Notes under the pieces: generated by a model
What the model was told of the DNA's origin: nothing
The model's input: the letters and a program-made list of their open reading frames with translations, nothing else
Database searches by the model: none
Position numbers and translations under genes: made by a program
Shown: positions 26,751-35,094 of the stretch, in pieces
Layout of the letters: each line of letters opens with the position of its first letter
Numbering within the stretch: the first letter of the stretch is position 1
From: Paenibacillus sp. R14(2021)
GTDB taxonomy: Bacteria; Bacillota; Bacilli; Paenibacillales; Paenibacillaceae
Reading direction: 5' to 3'
DNA length: 64,000 nucleotides
NCBI RefSeq assembly: GCF_019431355.1
Contig: NZ_CP080269.1
Location: 2,763,501-2,827,500 of the forward strand

Positions 26751-27824
26751 ATGAACCAGGAAACGATGGAGCTGTTTCGAACATTGACGGAGTTTCAAGC
26801 CGCATCGGGCTTTGAACGGGAGCTGAGAAGCTACGTGCGCGGCGAGCTTGCCAAATATACGGATGAAATCGTACAGGACCGGCTGGGAAGTATTTTCGGC
26901 GTCATGCGCGGCGATGAGCAAGGACCGGTTATTATGGCTGCAGGCCACTTGGATGAAGTCGGCTTCCTCATCACAGGCATTACCGAGAACGGCATGCTTC
27001 GCTTCCAGACGCTAGGCGGCTGGTTCAGCCAAGTGCTGCCGGCGCAGCGCATTCAAGTCATGACAGAGAACGGTATGCTCGTCGGCATTATCGGGACGAC
27101 GCCCGTCCATTTGCTGGACGAAGCGCAGCGCGGCAAACCGCTGGACGTCAAGGGCATGTACATTGACATCGGCGCGGACAGCAAGCAGCACGCGGAAGAG
27201 GTCGGCGTCCGTATCGGGCAGCAGGCGGTTCCTTATTGCCCGTTCACGCCGCTTGCCAATCCTAAGAAGATCATGGCCAAAGCATGGGATAACCGCTACG
27301 GCGTCGGCCTAGCCCTCGAGCTGCTCAAAGAGCTAAAGGGCAAGAAGCTGCCGAATGTGCTCTATTCCGGCGCAACCGTCCAAGAAGAGCTTGGGCTTCG
27401 CGGCGCACGGACGGCATCCCATATGATCAAGCCCGATCTATTCTTCGCCATGGATGCCAGCGCTGCTAACGATATGAACGGCGACAAGTCGGCCTTCGGT
27501 CAGCTCGGGCAGGGCGCGCTGCTGCGCATCTATGATCCAGGCATGCTGACTCACCGCGGCATGGTGGAATACGTGTTGGATACGGCGCAGACGCATCGCA
27601 TTCCATATCAGTATTTCGTCTCACCGGGCGGCACGGATGCCGGCGCCGTGCATACACAGGGCAGCGGAATTCCGTCAGCGGTAATCGGCGTCTGCGCCAG
27701 GTACATCCATACCTCCGCTTCCGTCCTGCATACCGACGATTATGCGGCTGCGAAGGAACTGCTCGTCAAGCTCGTGGAGAGCTGCGACCGGTCGACGTTC
27801 CAGACCATCATCGACCGTTCCTGA
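26751..27824 (+). CDS. M42-family aminopeptidase (glutamyl aminopeptidase-like)
   Basis: 357 residues from the ATG at 26751 (GAGGAAAC upstream); upstream in-frame codons give a non-conserved extension. A dinuclear metallopeptidase of the tetrahedral aminopeptidase type. Motifs in order: [10 protein letters not shown] (metal His and Asp), [13 protein letters not shown] (bridging Asp), [13 protein letters not shown] (catalytic Glu pair), [10 protein letters not shown] and [16 protein letters not shown]. Trims peptides in the cytoplasm. Bacillus homologues are YsdC, YtoP and FrvX, and the substrate preference cannot be read from sequence. Confidence 0.93.
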   Translation: MNQETMELFRTLTEFQAASGFERELRSYVRGELAKYTDEIVQDRLGSIFGVMRGDEQGPVIMAAGHLDEVGFLITGITENGMLRFQTLGGWFSQVLPAQRIQVMTENGMLVGIIGTTPVHLLDEAQRGKPLDVKGMYIDIGADSKQHAEEVGVRIGQQAVPYCPFTPLANPKKIMAKAWDNRYGVGLALELLKELKGKKLPNVLYSGATVQEELGLRGARTASHMIKPDLFFAMDASAANDMNGDKSAFGQLGQGALLRIYDPGMLTHRGMVEYVLDTAQTHRIPYQYFVSPGGTDAGAVHTQGSGIPSAVIGVCARYIHTSASVLHTDDYAAAKELLVKLVESCDRSTFQTIIDRS

Positions 27825-27927
27825 CGTATCGATCCTCCCACTATTTTCATCCCCGGCTCCCGAAACATTACGCCGTATCCTCTCGTCCATAATGTGAAAG
27901 CATATGAGATGGAAAGGATGTTTGGAG

Positions 27928-28491
27928 ATGAACATGCATACAACTACAACAGGACGTTACCTAGCTCTCTCGAAACCATCACGGCTGTTCTCGGCCGTTC
28001 TTATAGCGGCCGCGCTGCTTCTTAGTGCAGGCTGCAGCAGTGCCTCAACTAACCAAGCAGCCGATCAATCGGCAGCCGACTTAAACACACCTGCGGGTTC
28101 GCTCGTTGTCGATCCTATCAAAACCGGCACGAATCCGTTCGAGACGGCGGGCATTCAAGATCCGCAAGCCATGCTTGATACCTTCGCGGCCGTCAAAACA
28201 GCTGTCGCGTCGGATAATAAGGCGGAGGTTGCCAGCCATATTCTGTACCCGCTTCGGGTAAATGGCGCTTCGGGGCATCAGCTTATTCAAACGCGCGGCG
28301 ACTTCGTCGACCAATACGACGCCATTATGACGAAGCAGGTTAAAGCAGCCATTGCCGGACAGACAGCGGACCATCTATTCGTCAATTACCAAGGCGTCAT
28401 GGTCGGCAACGGCGAACTGTGGTTCGGAGCCAGCGCGGACTCCCCGCAAGTGATCGGAATCATCGCCATCAATCACGATATCGCAGATTAA
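27928..28491 (+). CDS. Hypothetical lipoprotein
   Basis: 187 residues from the ATG at 27928 (AAAGGATG about nine bases upstream). The signal peptide ends with lipobox LLSAGC, then a short Ser/Ala/Asn-rich linker. The C-terminal domain (about 75-187) has the look of an NTF2/SnoaL-type fold, with AMLDTFAAVKTAVAS near its start and GVMVGNGELWFGASAD near the end. Surface anchored. No specific family recognised. Its TAA overlaps the stop of the convergent gluconokinase gene by two bases, with no terminator between the genes. Confidence 0.8.
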   Translation: MNMHTTTTGRYLALSKPSRLFSAVLIAAALLLSAGCSSASTNQAADQSAADLNTPAGSLVVDPIKTGTNPFETAGIQDPQAMLDTFAAVKTAVASDNKAEVASHILYPLRVNGASGHQLIQTRGDFVDQYDAIMTKQVKAAIAGQTADHLFVNYQGVMVGNGELWFGASADSPQVIGIIAINHDIAD

Positions 28492-30032
28492 CGGAACAAG
28501 CTGCGCTGGAAGGCCGCGATGCTCGCGTATTCCTCCTCCAGCTTGTCCGCCAGACGCATGTAAATCGGCAGCAGCTCCTGATACAGGGCTGCTGCTTTTT
28601 CGTTCGGACGGTGGCTGTGCGTCGAACCGACCATCTGCGATACAATCGCGAACGAATCCGCGCGGCCGATTGCAATCAGGCCGAGCACGACTGCGCCTAG
28701 ACACGAGCTTTCGAAGCTCGCCGGGATGATGACCTCCTGATCGAAAATATCCGCCATCATCTGACGCCACAGCGCCGAACGGGCGAAGCCTCCGGTTGCA
28801 TGTATTCGTGCCGGTCGGCCCGTTGTTTCCTCAAGTGCCTTCAGCACCGTATACAAATTGTAGTTGATACCTTCCAGCACGGCGCGCATCATATGTTCCT
28901 TGCCGTGATGCAGCGTCAGGCCGAAGAATGAACCGCGCGCATCGGCATTCCAGAGCGGCGCCCGCTCGCCTGTCAAATACGGATGGAAGATCAGTCCGTC
29001 CGATCCGGGACGGACCCGCTCCATAATTTGCGTCAGCATGTCATAGGCATCGATGCCAAGACGCTTAGCCGTCTCAATCTCCGAAGCGCCCAGCTGATCC
29101 TTCATCCAGCGGAAAATAACGCCGCCGTTGTTGACAGCCCCGCCGATAACCCATTTGTCCGCCGTCAGCGCATAGCAGAAGTAACGGCCCTTCGGATCCG
29201 TGACCGGCTTATCCACGACCGTGCGGATCGCGCCGCTCGTGCCGATCGTCACGGCAACGACGCCGGGCTCGATCGCATCGACGCCGAGGTTCGAGAGCAC
29301 GCCGTCGCTCGCGCCCACGACAAACGGCGTATCAGGCAGCAGCCCCATGGCCGCCGCATAGTCCGGCTTCATACCGCGCATCACATGCGTCGTCGGCACA
29401 AGCTTCGACAGCCGCTCAGACGTGATACCTGCAATGTCGAGTGCTTCCGCATCCCAATCCAGCTGCGCCAAATTCAGCATACCTGTTGCCGAAGCGATGG
29501 AATGGTCGACGACGTATTCGCCGTACAGCTTGCCGAAGATGTACTCCTTGATGGAAATGAACTTCCAGGTCCGATTAAAGAGATCGGACCTATCGTGACG
29601 CAGCCACAGCAGCTTCGTAATTGGGGACATCGGGTGAATCGGTGTTCCGGTCCGCAAATAGAGCGTATGTCCGTTCATTTCGCGCTTGAGCCGATCCGAC
29701 CAGGCAGCGCTTCGGTTATCCGCCCAGGTCAAACAATTCATGAGCGGCTGTCCATCCGCATCGATCGGAATGACGCTGTGCATGGCGGAGCTGAACGATG
29801 CAAGCAGCACCTGCTGCGGCTTAATGCCCGCCATCACGTTCTTCACCGTCGCAATTACCGCCGCCAAAATCTGATCGGGATCCTGCTCGGCCACTGATGG
29901 TGTCGGCGTCAAAAGCGGATACTCCACATGCGCCGAAGTGACGACCTCTCCGTTCTCGCGGAACAGCACCGATTTGGTGCTCGTCGTTCCGATGTCAATG
30001 CCGATCATATAGGTTTGCTGCTCGTTCTCCAT
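28488..30032 (-). CDS. gntK: Gluconokinase, FGGY family
   Basis: 514 residues from the ATG at 30032, ten bases after AAGG. Phosphorylates gluconate to 6-phosphogluconate with ATP. FGGY motifs include GIDIGTTSTKSVLF (phosphate 1), GASDGVLSNLG, VTIGTSGA (phosphate 2), LTGERAPLWNADARGSFFGL and ATGGFARSALWRQMMAD (adenosine). The length matches Bacillus GntK. No gluconate permease or dehydrogenase is nearby, so the substrate is assigned on family resemblance; other sugar-acid kinases are possible. It follows alkD by 26 bp. Confidence 0.88.
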   Translation of the reverse strand: MENEQQTYMIGIDIGTTSTKSVLFRENGEVVTSAHVEYPLLTPTPSVAEQDPDQILAAVIATVKNVMAGIKPQQVLLASFSSAMHSVIPIDADGQPLMNCLTWADNRSAAWSDRLKREMNGHTLYLRTGTPIHPMSPITKLLWLRHDRSDLFNRTWKFISIKEYIFGKLYGEYVVDHSIASATGMLNLAQLDWDAEALDIAGITSERLSKLVPTTHVMRGMKPDYAAAMGLLPDTPFVVGASDGVLSNLGVDAIEPGVVAVTIGTSGAIRTVVDKPVTDPKGRYFCYALTADKWVIGGAVNNGGVIFRWMKDQLGASEIETAKRLGIDAYDMLTQIMERVRPGSDGLIFHPYLTGERAPLWNADARGSFFGLTLHHGKEHMMRAVLEGINYNLYTVLKALEETTGRPARIHATGGFARSALWRQMMADIFDQEVIIPASFESSCLGAVVLGLIAIGRADSFAIVSQMVGSTHSHRPNEKAAALYQELLPIYMRLADKLEEEYASIAAFQRSLFR

Positions 30033-30058
30033 TCTGACTGTACCTTCTTTCCCCGCTT

Positions 30059-30772
30059 CTAGCAGATGCATGTCTTGCGCTTCTTCCCGATTCTGTCCAT
30101 CGCCGCCATCTTGGCGATATAATCCGTCGCCAGCGGTACTTTGCAGGCGGTATTTCCCATGTTCACCTGCACTTTACCGATACGTTGTGCAGCTTCTTTG
30201 GCCTCCTCATGAAGCACCTTTACGTACCCGGCAACCGAGATAATAAAACCGTTCATCGTGTATCGAACCCGGTTCCGTTCCTCGTGGATGCGGGTGCTCG
30301 CCTCGTGCAACAAGGCTCGGATCTCGCCGTAATCCAGCTCATCATCCGGTTTGATCGATACGAGGTTGGCATACGTGCTCCACCCGCACGTCGCCGTCAT
30401 TTCGTCCGGAGAAGAGATCCATTCCATCGCCAGCTCTCGTCCAAAAGGACTTTCCGCTGCTAAACCAGCCACCGTGTATTCAGCAAGCATGTACCAATTC
30501 GCTCTACGCGCCCATTCACGCAGCTGCTCTTTCGTAATGCCGGACGGATTGACCGTCAACCCCGCCAAATACATAGCATCGCTGACGCCCGAATCATAGA
30601 GCGATAATGCCAGCGCCTGGTCCTTCTTCACCTGCTTCACCAGCTTCTTCAAATCGCCGACCTTCACACCGTAGAGGGGTTCAAGTGCACCATGATTGAT
30701 GAACGTCTTCTTGGTCTGCTCCGAGCCCATGCTCGCGAGCTGCTGCATCACTTCTTCATAGGTCAAGCCCAT
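30059..30772 (-). CDS. DNA alkylation repair protein, AlkD-like HEAT-repeat family
   Basis: 237 residues, all-helical, built of HEAT-like repeats. Typical AlkD elements are KTFINHGALEPLYGVKVGDLKKL (split around residues 22-45) and ARRANWYMLAEYTVAG; later KVQVNMGNTACKVPLATDYI. AlkD glycosylases excise bulky or cationic alkylated bases; members of this subgroup often lack a proven activity. The C-terminal tail is basic (GKKRKTCIC). Ribosome site weak. Probably in one transcript with gntK, a relation that looks incidental. Confidence 0.85.
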   Translation of the reverse strand: MGLTYEEVMQQLASMGSEQTKKTFINHGALEPLYGVKVGDLKKLVKQVKKDQALALSLYDSGVSDAMYLAGLTVNPSGITKEQLREWARRANWYMLAEYTVAGLAAESPFGRELAMEWISSPDEMTATCGWSTYANLVSIKPDDELDYGEIRALLHEASTRIHEERNRVRYTMNGFIISVAGYVKVLHEEAKEAAQRIGKVQVNMGNTACKVPLATDYIAKMAAMDRIGKKRKTCIC

Positions 30773-31003
30773 TCACCGCTTTCATCCCATAGGTAAGCAC
30801 AACCGGCACCTTAGGCAGGTTATTTTTATTTACTATAGCATGTTTGGACCGCAGCGCTCCAGCACCAGTACCCAATCGTGAAAGACCTGCTTCGTATGGG
30901 CGCGCATAGACATCAAGCTTTCTCCGGAACTCGATGCAGCCACTCCGAATTCGGCGCAAAGCGTTTGGCTGTCCAAGCTGCGGTCAGCATGCCGGAGTGT
31001 AAT

Positions 31004-31041
31004 TAAAACGATCCCCACCTTCAAATGAAAGTGGGGATCAT
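31004..31041 (-). terminator. Terminator after the sugar-binding lipoprotein gene
   Basis: GATCCCCAC (31010-31018) pairs with GTGGGGATC (31031-31039). On the minus strand the stem is followed by GTTTTAATT. Confidence 0.75.
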
Positions 31042-31064
31042 TCCGGTATTAAGCCTTACTCTCA

Positions 31065-32759
31065 CTAGCCTTGTTTCTTCTTATCGTACGCCGTCTGATA
31101 GATTTCCAAGTAATGCTTCAGGTTCAAGCCGTCGAAGCCCTTCATATAACTATCCCACTCCGAATCCGTCAGCTTCTTGGAGCCCGTGACGAACTGCGCC
31201 ATGTTGGAACGGATATATTCATTGATTTGCGTGCGCAGCATGATGGCTTCGTTCGCGTCGTTCTCATCCATGAAGATGGTGAGCGGGAACGTCTCTGCCG
31301 GCTGGCGATTCTCGTAGTTTTTAGCCGTTTCCAGATAGAGCCGATATTCATAGCCCTGTTGAGAGAACGGATCTGCCGGCGCCGTCCAGGACTCCCGGAT
31401 CGCGCGGGTCCGTCTCGTGATGCCCATTTGATCCCAAGCGTCATTGAACGTCGTGCTGATATCCCAATATTTCGGCTTCAAGCTGTACTTGGCTTGATTG
31501 CCGTGCACATCCTTCTCGCCATCCTTCGCCTTCTCCCAATAGTTGCCTTCGAGGCCGTATTCGTTCATGATCGCATGTTCTTCGGAATACATGTAATCCG
31601 CCATTTTGATTGCCGCAATAGCCTGTTCTTCCGTGGCTTTGTTCGTAATGGCAAACTGGCCGTTGCCGTATGCCTTGTAATACCCCGCATACGCCACGCC
31701 GCCTGGACCCGTAAGCGGCGCCACCGTCACGTACTCCTTGTGGCGGTTCTGTCCTTCAGCCAAGCTGAAATACATGCCAATATGGCCGGCCGTCACGCTG
31801 CCGCTGACGTTGTCGCCTTCTTTGTTGCCGACCTGCGCCATTTGGTCGTTATTCTGCGTGAACGCTTCTTTATCGATCAGGCCCTCGCTGAAGAGCTTGT
31901 TGATGTACGTTAAGCCATCGCGCCATTCGGGCTGGTTCGCAGCCAACTGCACTTTGCCGTCTTTCATGAAGAAGAAATCTTCGTCATTATCGTAAATAAA
32001 CGAGTTCATCAGGAAATTCGAAGGAATACCGTGCCACGTGTTGAACGCGCCGGACAGCGGGATTTCGTCCGCTTGGCCGTTGCCGTTCGGATCCTGCGTT
32101 TTGAACGCTTTTAATACTTGGTAATATTCCTCCGTCGTCGTCGGCATTTTTAACCCCAGCTTATCCAGCCATGTCTTGTCGATCCACATCTTCTGCGAAT
32201 ACCAGCAGTGGAAACAGTCGTTAATATGCGGAAGTGCATAGATATTGCCGTCCGGCGCTGTGATGGCCGCTTGCAAATCTTTATCCTCGGCGAACGCGCG
32301 CTTGATTTCGTTCCCGTATTTGTCGATGAGATCGTTCAGCGGCTGCAAGATGCCCTGCTTGCCATAGCTGATTTGCTCGGCCTGCGAGAAGTCGCCGGAG
32401 AGGAAGACGGACGGATAATCGCCGCTTGCCATGATCAGCTTCTTCTTGTCCGCGGCATTCGCGCTCGGCGTCGCGTCGAACTTGAATTTGATGTTGAGCT
32501 TGTTCTCGATGTATTTGGTCACCGCATTCGTGTTGATATCCTCGATGCGTGCCGATACGCTGACGAATGTGTCCAGCGTTACGGTCTTCCCGCTGTTTCC
32601 GGCGTCTCCTGCGCCGTTATTCACGCTGCCGTTTGTTCCCCCGCTGCCGTTCCCGCTACCGTTCCCGTTGCCGTTCCCGCCGTCATTGCTGCAGGCCGTT
32701 ATCATCATGGCGATAATCAGAATCAAGCCGAGCACTTGCGAGCTTCTCTTCATCTTCAA
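31065..32759 (-). CDS. Extracellular solute-binding lipoprotein of a CUT1-type ABC transporter (LplA-like)
   Basis: 564 residues starting at TTG 32759, eight bases after AAGGAGG; the ATG at 32753 lies 14 bases away and is less favoured. Signal peptide with lipobox MITAC, then a Gly/Asn-rich linker (about 30-60) and a large two-lobed binding protein of LplA type with a C-terminal extension, as in many Paenibacillus oligosaccharide-binding proteins. NPNGNGQADEIPLSGAF is a calcium-loop-like element. It follows the two permease genes. Ligand probably a plant-derived oligosaccharide; not determined by sequence. Confidence 0.9.
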   Translation of the reverse strand: MKMKRSSQVLGLILIIAMMITACSNDGGNGNGNGSGNGSGGTNGSVNNGAGDAGNSGKTVTLDTFVSVSARIEDINTNAVTKYIENKLNIKFKFDATPSANAADKKKLIMASGDYPSVFLSGDFSQAEQISYGKQGILQPLNDLIDKYGNEIKRAFAEDKDLQAAITAPDGNIYALPHINDCFHCWYSQKMWIDKTWLDKLGLKMPTTTEEYYQVLKAFKTQDPNGNGQADEIPLSGAFNTWHGIPSNFLMNSFIYDNDEDFFFMKDGKVQLAANQPEWRDGLTYINKLFSEGLIDKEAFTQNNDQMAQVGNKEGDNVSGSVTAGHIGMYFSLAEGQNRHKEYVTVAPLTGPGGVAYAGYYKAYGNGQFAITNKATEEQAIAAIKMADYMYSEEHAIMNEYGLEGNYWEKAKDGEKDVHGNQAKYSLKPKYWDISTTFNDAWDQMGITRRTRAIRESWTAPADPFSQQGYEYRLYLETAKNYENRQPAETFPLTIFMDENDANEAIMLRTQINEYIRSNMAQFVTGSKKLTDSEWDSYMKGFDGLNLKHYLEIYQTAYDKKKQG

Positions 32760-32868
32760 GATAGACGCCTCCTTGGTAAGTTCATCGTATTTCGTTCTCT
32801 CCGCGCGCTTCTCGCGCATGCGCATTCGCCGTTGAACGGCGGCATCACCCCCAGGCGGGTCCAGCCCG

Positions 32869-33768
32869 TCATCCTTTCAGAGAGCCGATCATGATGCCCT
32901 GCACGAAATACTTCTGGACGAACGGATAGATCGCTAGCACCGGCAAAGTAGCCACGACGATCAGCGAGAACTTAAGCAGATCCCGCAAGCCCTGCATCGC
33001 CGCCATCTTGTTCGCGTCCACCATCATGCTCGAGTCGATCGAGTTGAGAATCAGAATGTTGCGCAAGATGATTTGCAAAGGGAACAGGTTCTGGGACTTC
33101 AGGAAAATCAGCGCTTCGAAATAGGCATTCCACTGGCTGACCGCATACATCAGCACGAGCACCGCCAGAATCGGCTTGGACAACGGCAGCACGACGCGCC
33201 ACAGGAAGCCGAAGTCGCTGCAGCCGTCCAGTTCGGCCGCTTCGCCCAGTTCCTTCGGGATGCTCGACTGAAAGAAGGTTCTGGCGATAATCACCTGCCA
33301 GACCGCCATCGCGCCGGGCAGCAGCATCGCCCATCGCGTATCGAGCAGATGCAGGTTCTTCACCGTCAAGTAATACGGGATCAAGCCGCCGCTGAACATC
33401 ATCGTCAGGACAAGAAAGCCCATGATGACATTGCGGCCGTAGAACGTCGTTCGCGAAAGCGGATAAGCCAGCATGATGGTCAGGCTCACGTTGATGAGCA
33501 CGCCGAATGTCGTGTAGAAGAGCGAGTTGCCGTAGCCCGTCATGATCTGCGGGTTCGAAAAGATCGCCTTGTAGCCCGCGAGGCTGAAGTCCACCGGCAG
33601 CAGCCATACTTTGCCGCTAATGACCGCCTGGGGCGAACTGAAGGAAGAACTCAAGATATAAATGAGCGGGTAGAGAACGACCACCAGGATAATGGCCAGA
33701 AAAACGTACACCGCCGTCAGAAACAGTTTGTCGCCGTAAGATTCCCGTATCGCGTTCGAACGCGCCAT
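32869..33768 (-). CDS. ABC transporter permease, LplC/CUT1 type
   Basis: 299 residues with six membrane helices (about 18-38, 76-97, 113-133, 145-163, 192-212 and 268-287). The EAA loop is EAAELDGCSDFGFLWRVVLP (about 172-191), which contacts the ATPase. Works with the LplB-type permease encoded 13 bp upstream and the binding lipoprotein downstream. No ATPase gene is in the cluster; such systems usually share a central MsmX-like ATPase. Confidence 0.93.
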   Translation of the reverse strand: MARSNAIRESYGDKLFLTAVYVFLAIILVVVLYPLIYILSSSFSSPQAVISGKVWLLPVDFSLAGYKAIFSNPQIMTGYGNSLFYTTFGVLINVSLTIMLAYPLSRTTFYGRNVIMGFLVLTMMFSGGLIPYYLTVKNLHLLDTRWAMLLPGAMAVWQVIIARTFFQSSIPKELGEAAELDGCSDFGFLWRVVLPLSKPILAVLVLMYAVSQWNAYFEALIFLKSQNLFPLQIILRNILILNSIDSSMMVDANKMAAMQGLRDLLKFSLIVVATLPVLAIYPFVQKYFVQGIMIGSLKG

Positions 33769-33781
33769 CCGTGATCGCCCC

Positions 33782-34756
33782 TTACCATAAGCTGCTTTCG
33801 GAAATGCGTCTCGCTACGTAATTGACGCTCAGCAGCAGAATGAGATTGATGACCGAGTTGAACAAATCGACGGCGGACGAGAAGCTGAAGTTCGCGCCGA
33901 GCAGTCCGATCTTGTACACGTAGGTCGAAATGACTTCCGAGGTGCTCGTATTGAGCGGGTTTTGCATCAAATAAATTTTCTCGAAGCCAACGTTCATGAT
34001 TTGCCCAACGTTCAGAATGAGCAGGATGATCGCCGCGGGCATGATGCCCGGCAAATCGATATGCCACACTTTGCGGATTCGCGAAGCGCCGTCCACCCTT
34101 GCCGCCTCGTAAAGATCGACATTGATTCCCGAGAGGGCCGCCAAGTAAATAACAGCGCCGTATCCGATGCCCTGCCAGACGTTCGACCAAACGAAGATGC
34201 TGCTAAAATATTTCGGAATCCCCATGAAGTTTTGGGACTCCATCCCAAACAGGCTTAGAAAATGGTCGACGAAACCAAGCCGCGGCGATAGGAACAGAAT
34301 GATCATGGATACCATGACGATCGTGGAGATGAAATAAGGCGCGAACGTGACCATTTGTACGAGCCGCTTGAAGCGCATGCTGCGGACTTCGTTGAGCGCG
34401 AGGGCCAGCAGGATCGGCGCTGGAAAGCCGACAATGAGCGAATAGATGCTGATAATCAGCGTGTTCTTAATCAGCACCCAGAAGTTCGGCGAATTGAAGA
34501 ACGTCGAGAAGTGCTTCATTCCCACCCAATCGCTGCCCATAATGCCCTTCACCGGACTGAAATCCCGAAAGGCGATCTGCGCCCCGTACATGGGGACATA
34601 TTTGAAAATAACCAGATACGCAATCGGCAGCAGCACGAGCAGGTAGAGCTGCCAATGCCGTTTCACCCGTCTCCCGCGATCCTTTATCACGAGCGCCCTG
34701 CTGCCGATGGAGGACTCCGTTTTGTTTCTTTCGATAACTCCGGTCGTTCCCGTCAT
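33782..34756 (-). CDS. ABC transporter permease, LplB/CUT1 type
   Basis: 324 residues with six membrane segments after a polar N-terminus (MTGTTGVIERNKTESS). The EAA motif is EAARVDGASRIRKVWHIDLP (about 222-241). First gene of the permease-permease-lipoprotein transport operon, transcribed away from the AraC regulator gene that lies upstream on the same strand. The ribosome site GGAGAGGAAG is somewhat far from the ATG. Pairs with the LplC-like permease to form the membrane channel. Confidence 0.93.
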   Translation of the reverse strand: MTGTTGVIERNKTESSIGSRALVIKDRGRRVKRHWQLYLLVLLPIAYLVIFKYVPMYGAQIAFRDFSPVKGIMGSDWVGMKHFSTFFNSPNFWVLIKNTLIISIYSLIVGFPAPILLALALNEVRSMRFKRLVQMVTFAPYFISTIVMVSMIILFLSPRLGFVDHFLSLFGMESQNFMGIPKYFSSIFVWSNVWQGIGYGAVIYLAALSGINVDLYEAARVDGASRIRKVWHIDLPGIMPAAIILLILNVGQIMNVGFEKIYLMQNPLNTSTSEVISTYVYKIGLLGANFSFSSAVDLFNSVINLILLLSVNYVARRISESSLW

Positions 34757-35094
34757 GATCTTGCATCACTTCCTCTCCAGACGATTTAGTTGTCCCTGAT
34801 GCTTAATGCTTGAATGCTTGTGCCTGAATGCTTGGTTGATTGATTCAAACGATATAGGAGCGGGGACGGACGGGCAACATCCAGTAATCCACAAGTGGAC
34901 GATTTTTCCGAATACGCGCCATTGCTGGCGTTCCGGCGCACTGCGCTCAATTTTCCGAATTCGCTCATCTTTCCGGCGGGCCTCTCCCGCTTCGGCGAAC
35001 ACGAAATAAGGGCCGCGCGCATGCAGATTTCCTGCTTGCGAACAGCCCCTTGGCTCCCCGATCCTATATCGCCGATCATGTCCCGCTCGAAGTC
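34757..35094. other. 338-bp regulatory gap between the AraC regulator and the transporter operon
   Basis: No gene is supported. The transporter promoter must lie here. Near-direct repeats of AATGCTTG occur at about 34801-34836 (plus strand), close to where a regulator could bind upstream of the permease gene. Confidence 0.5.
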
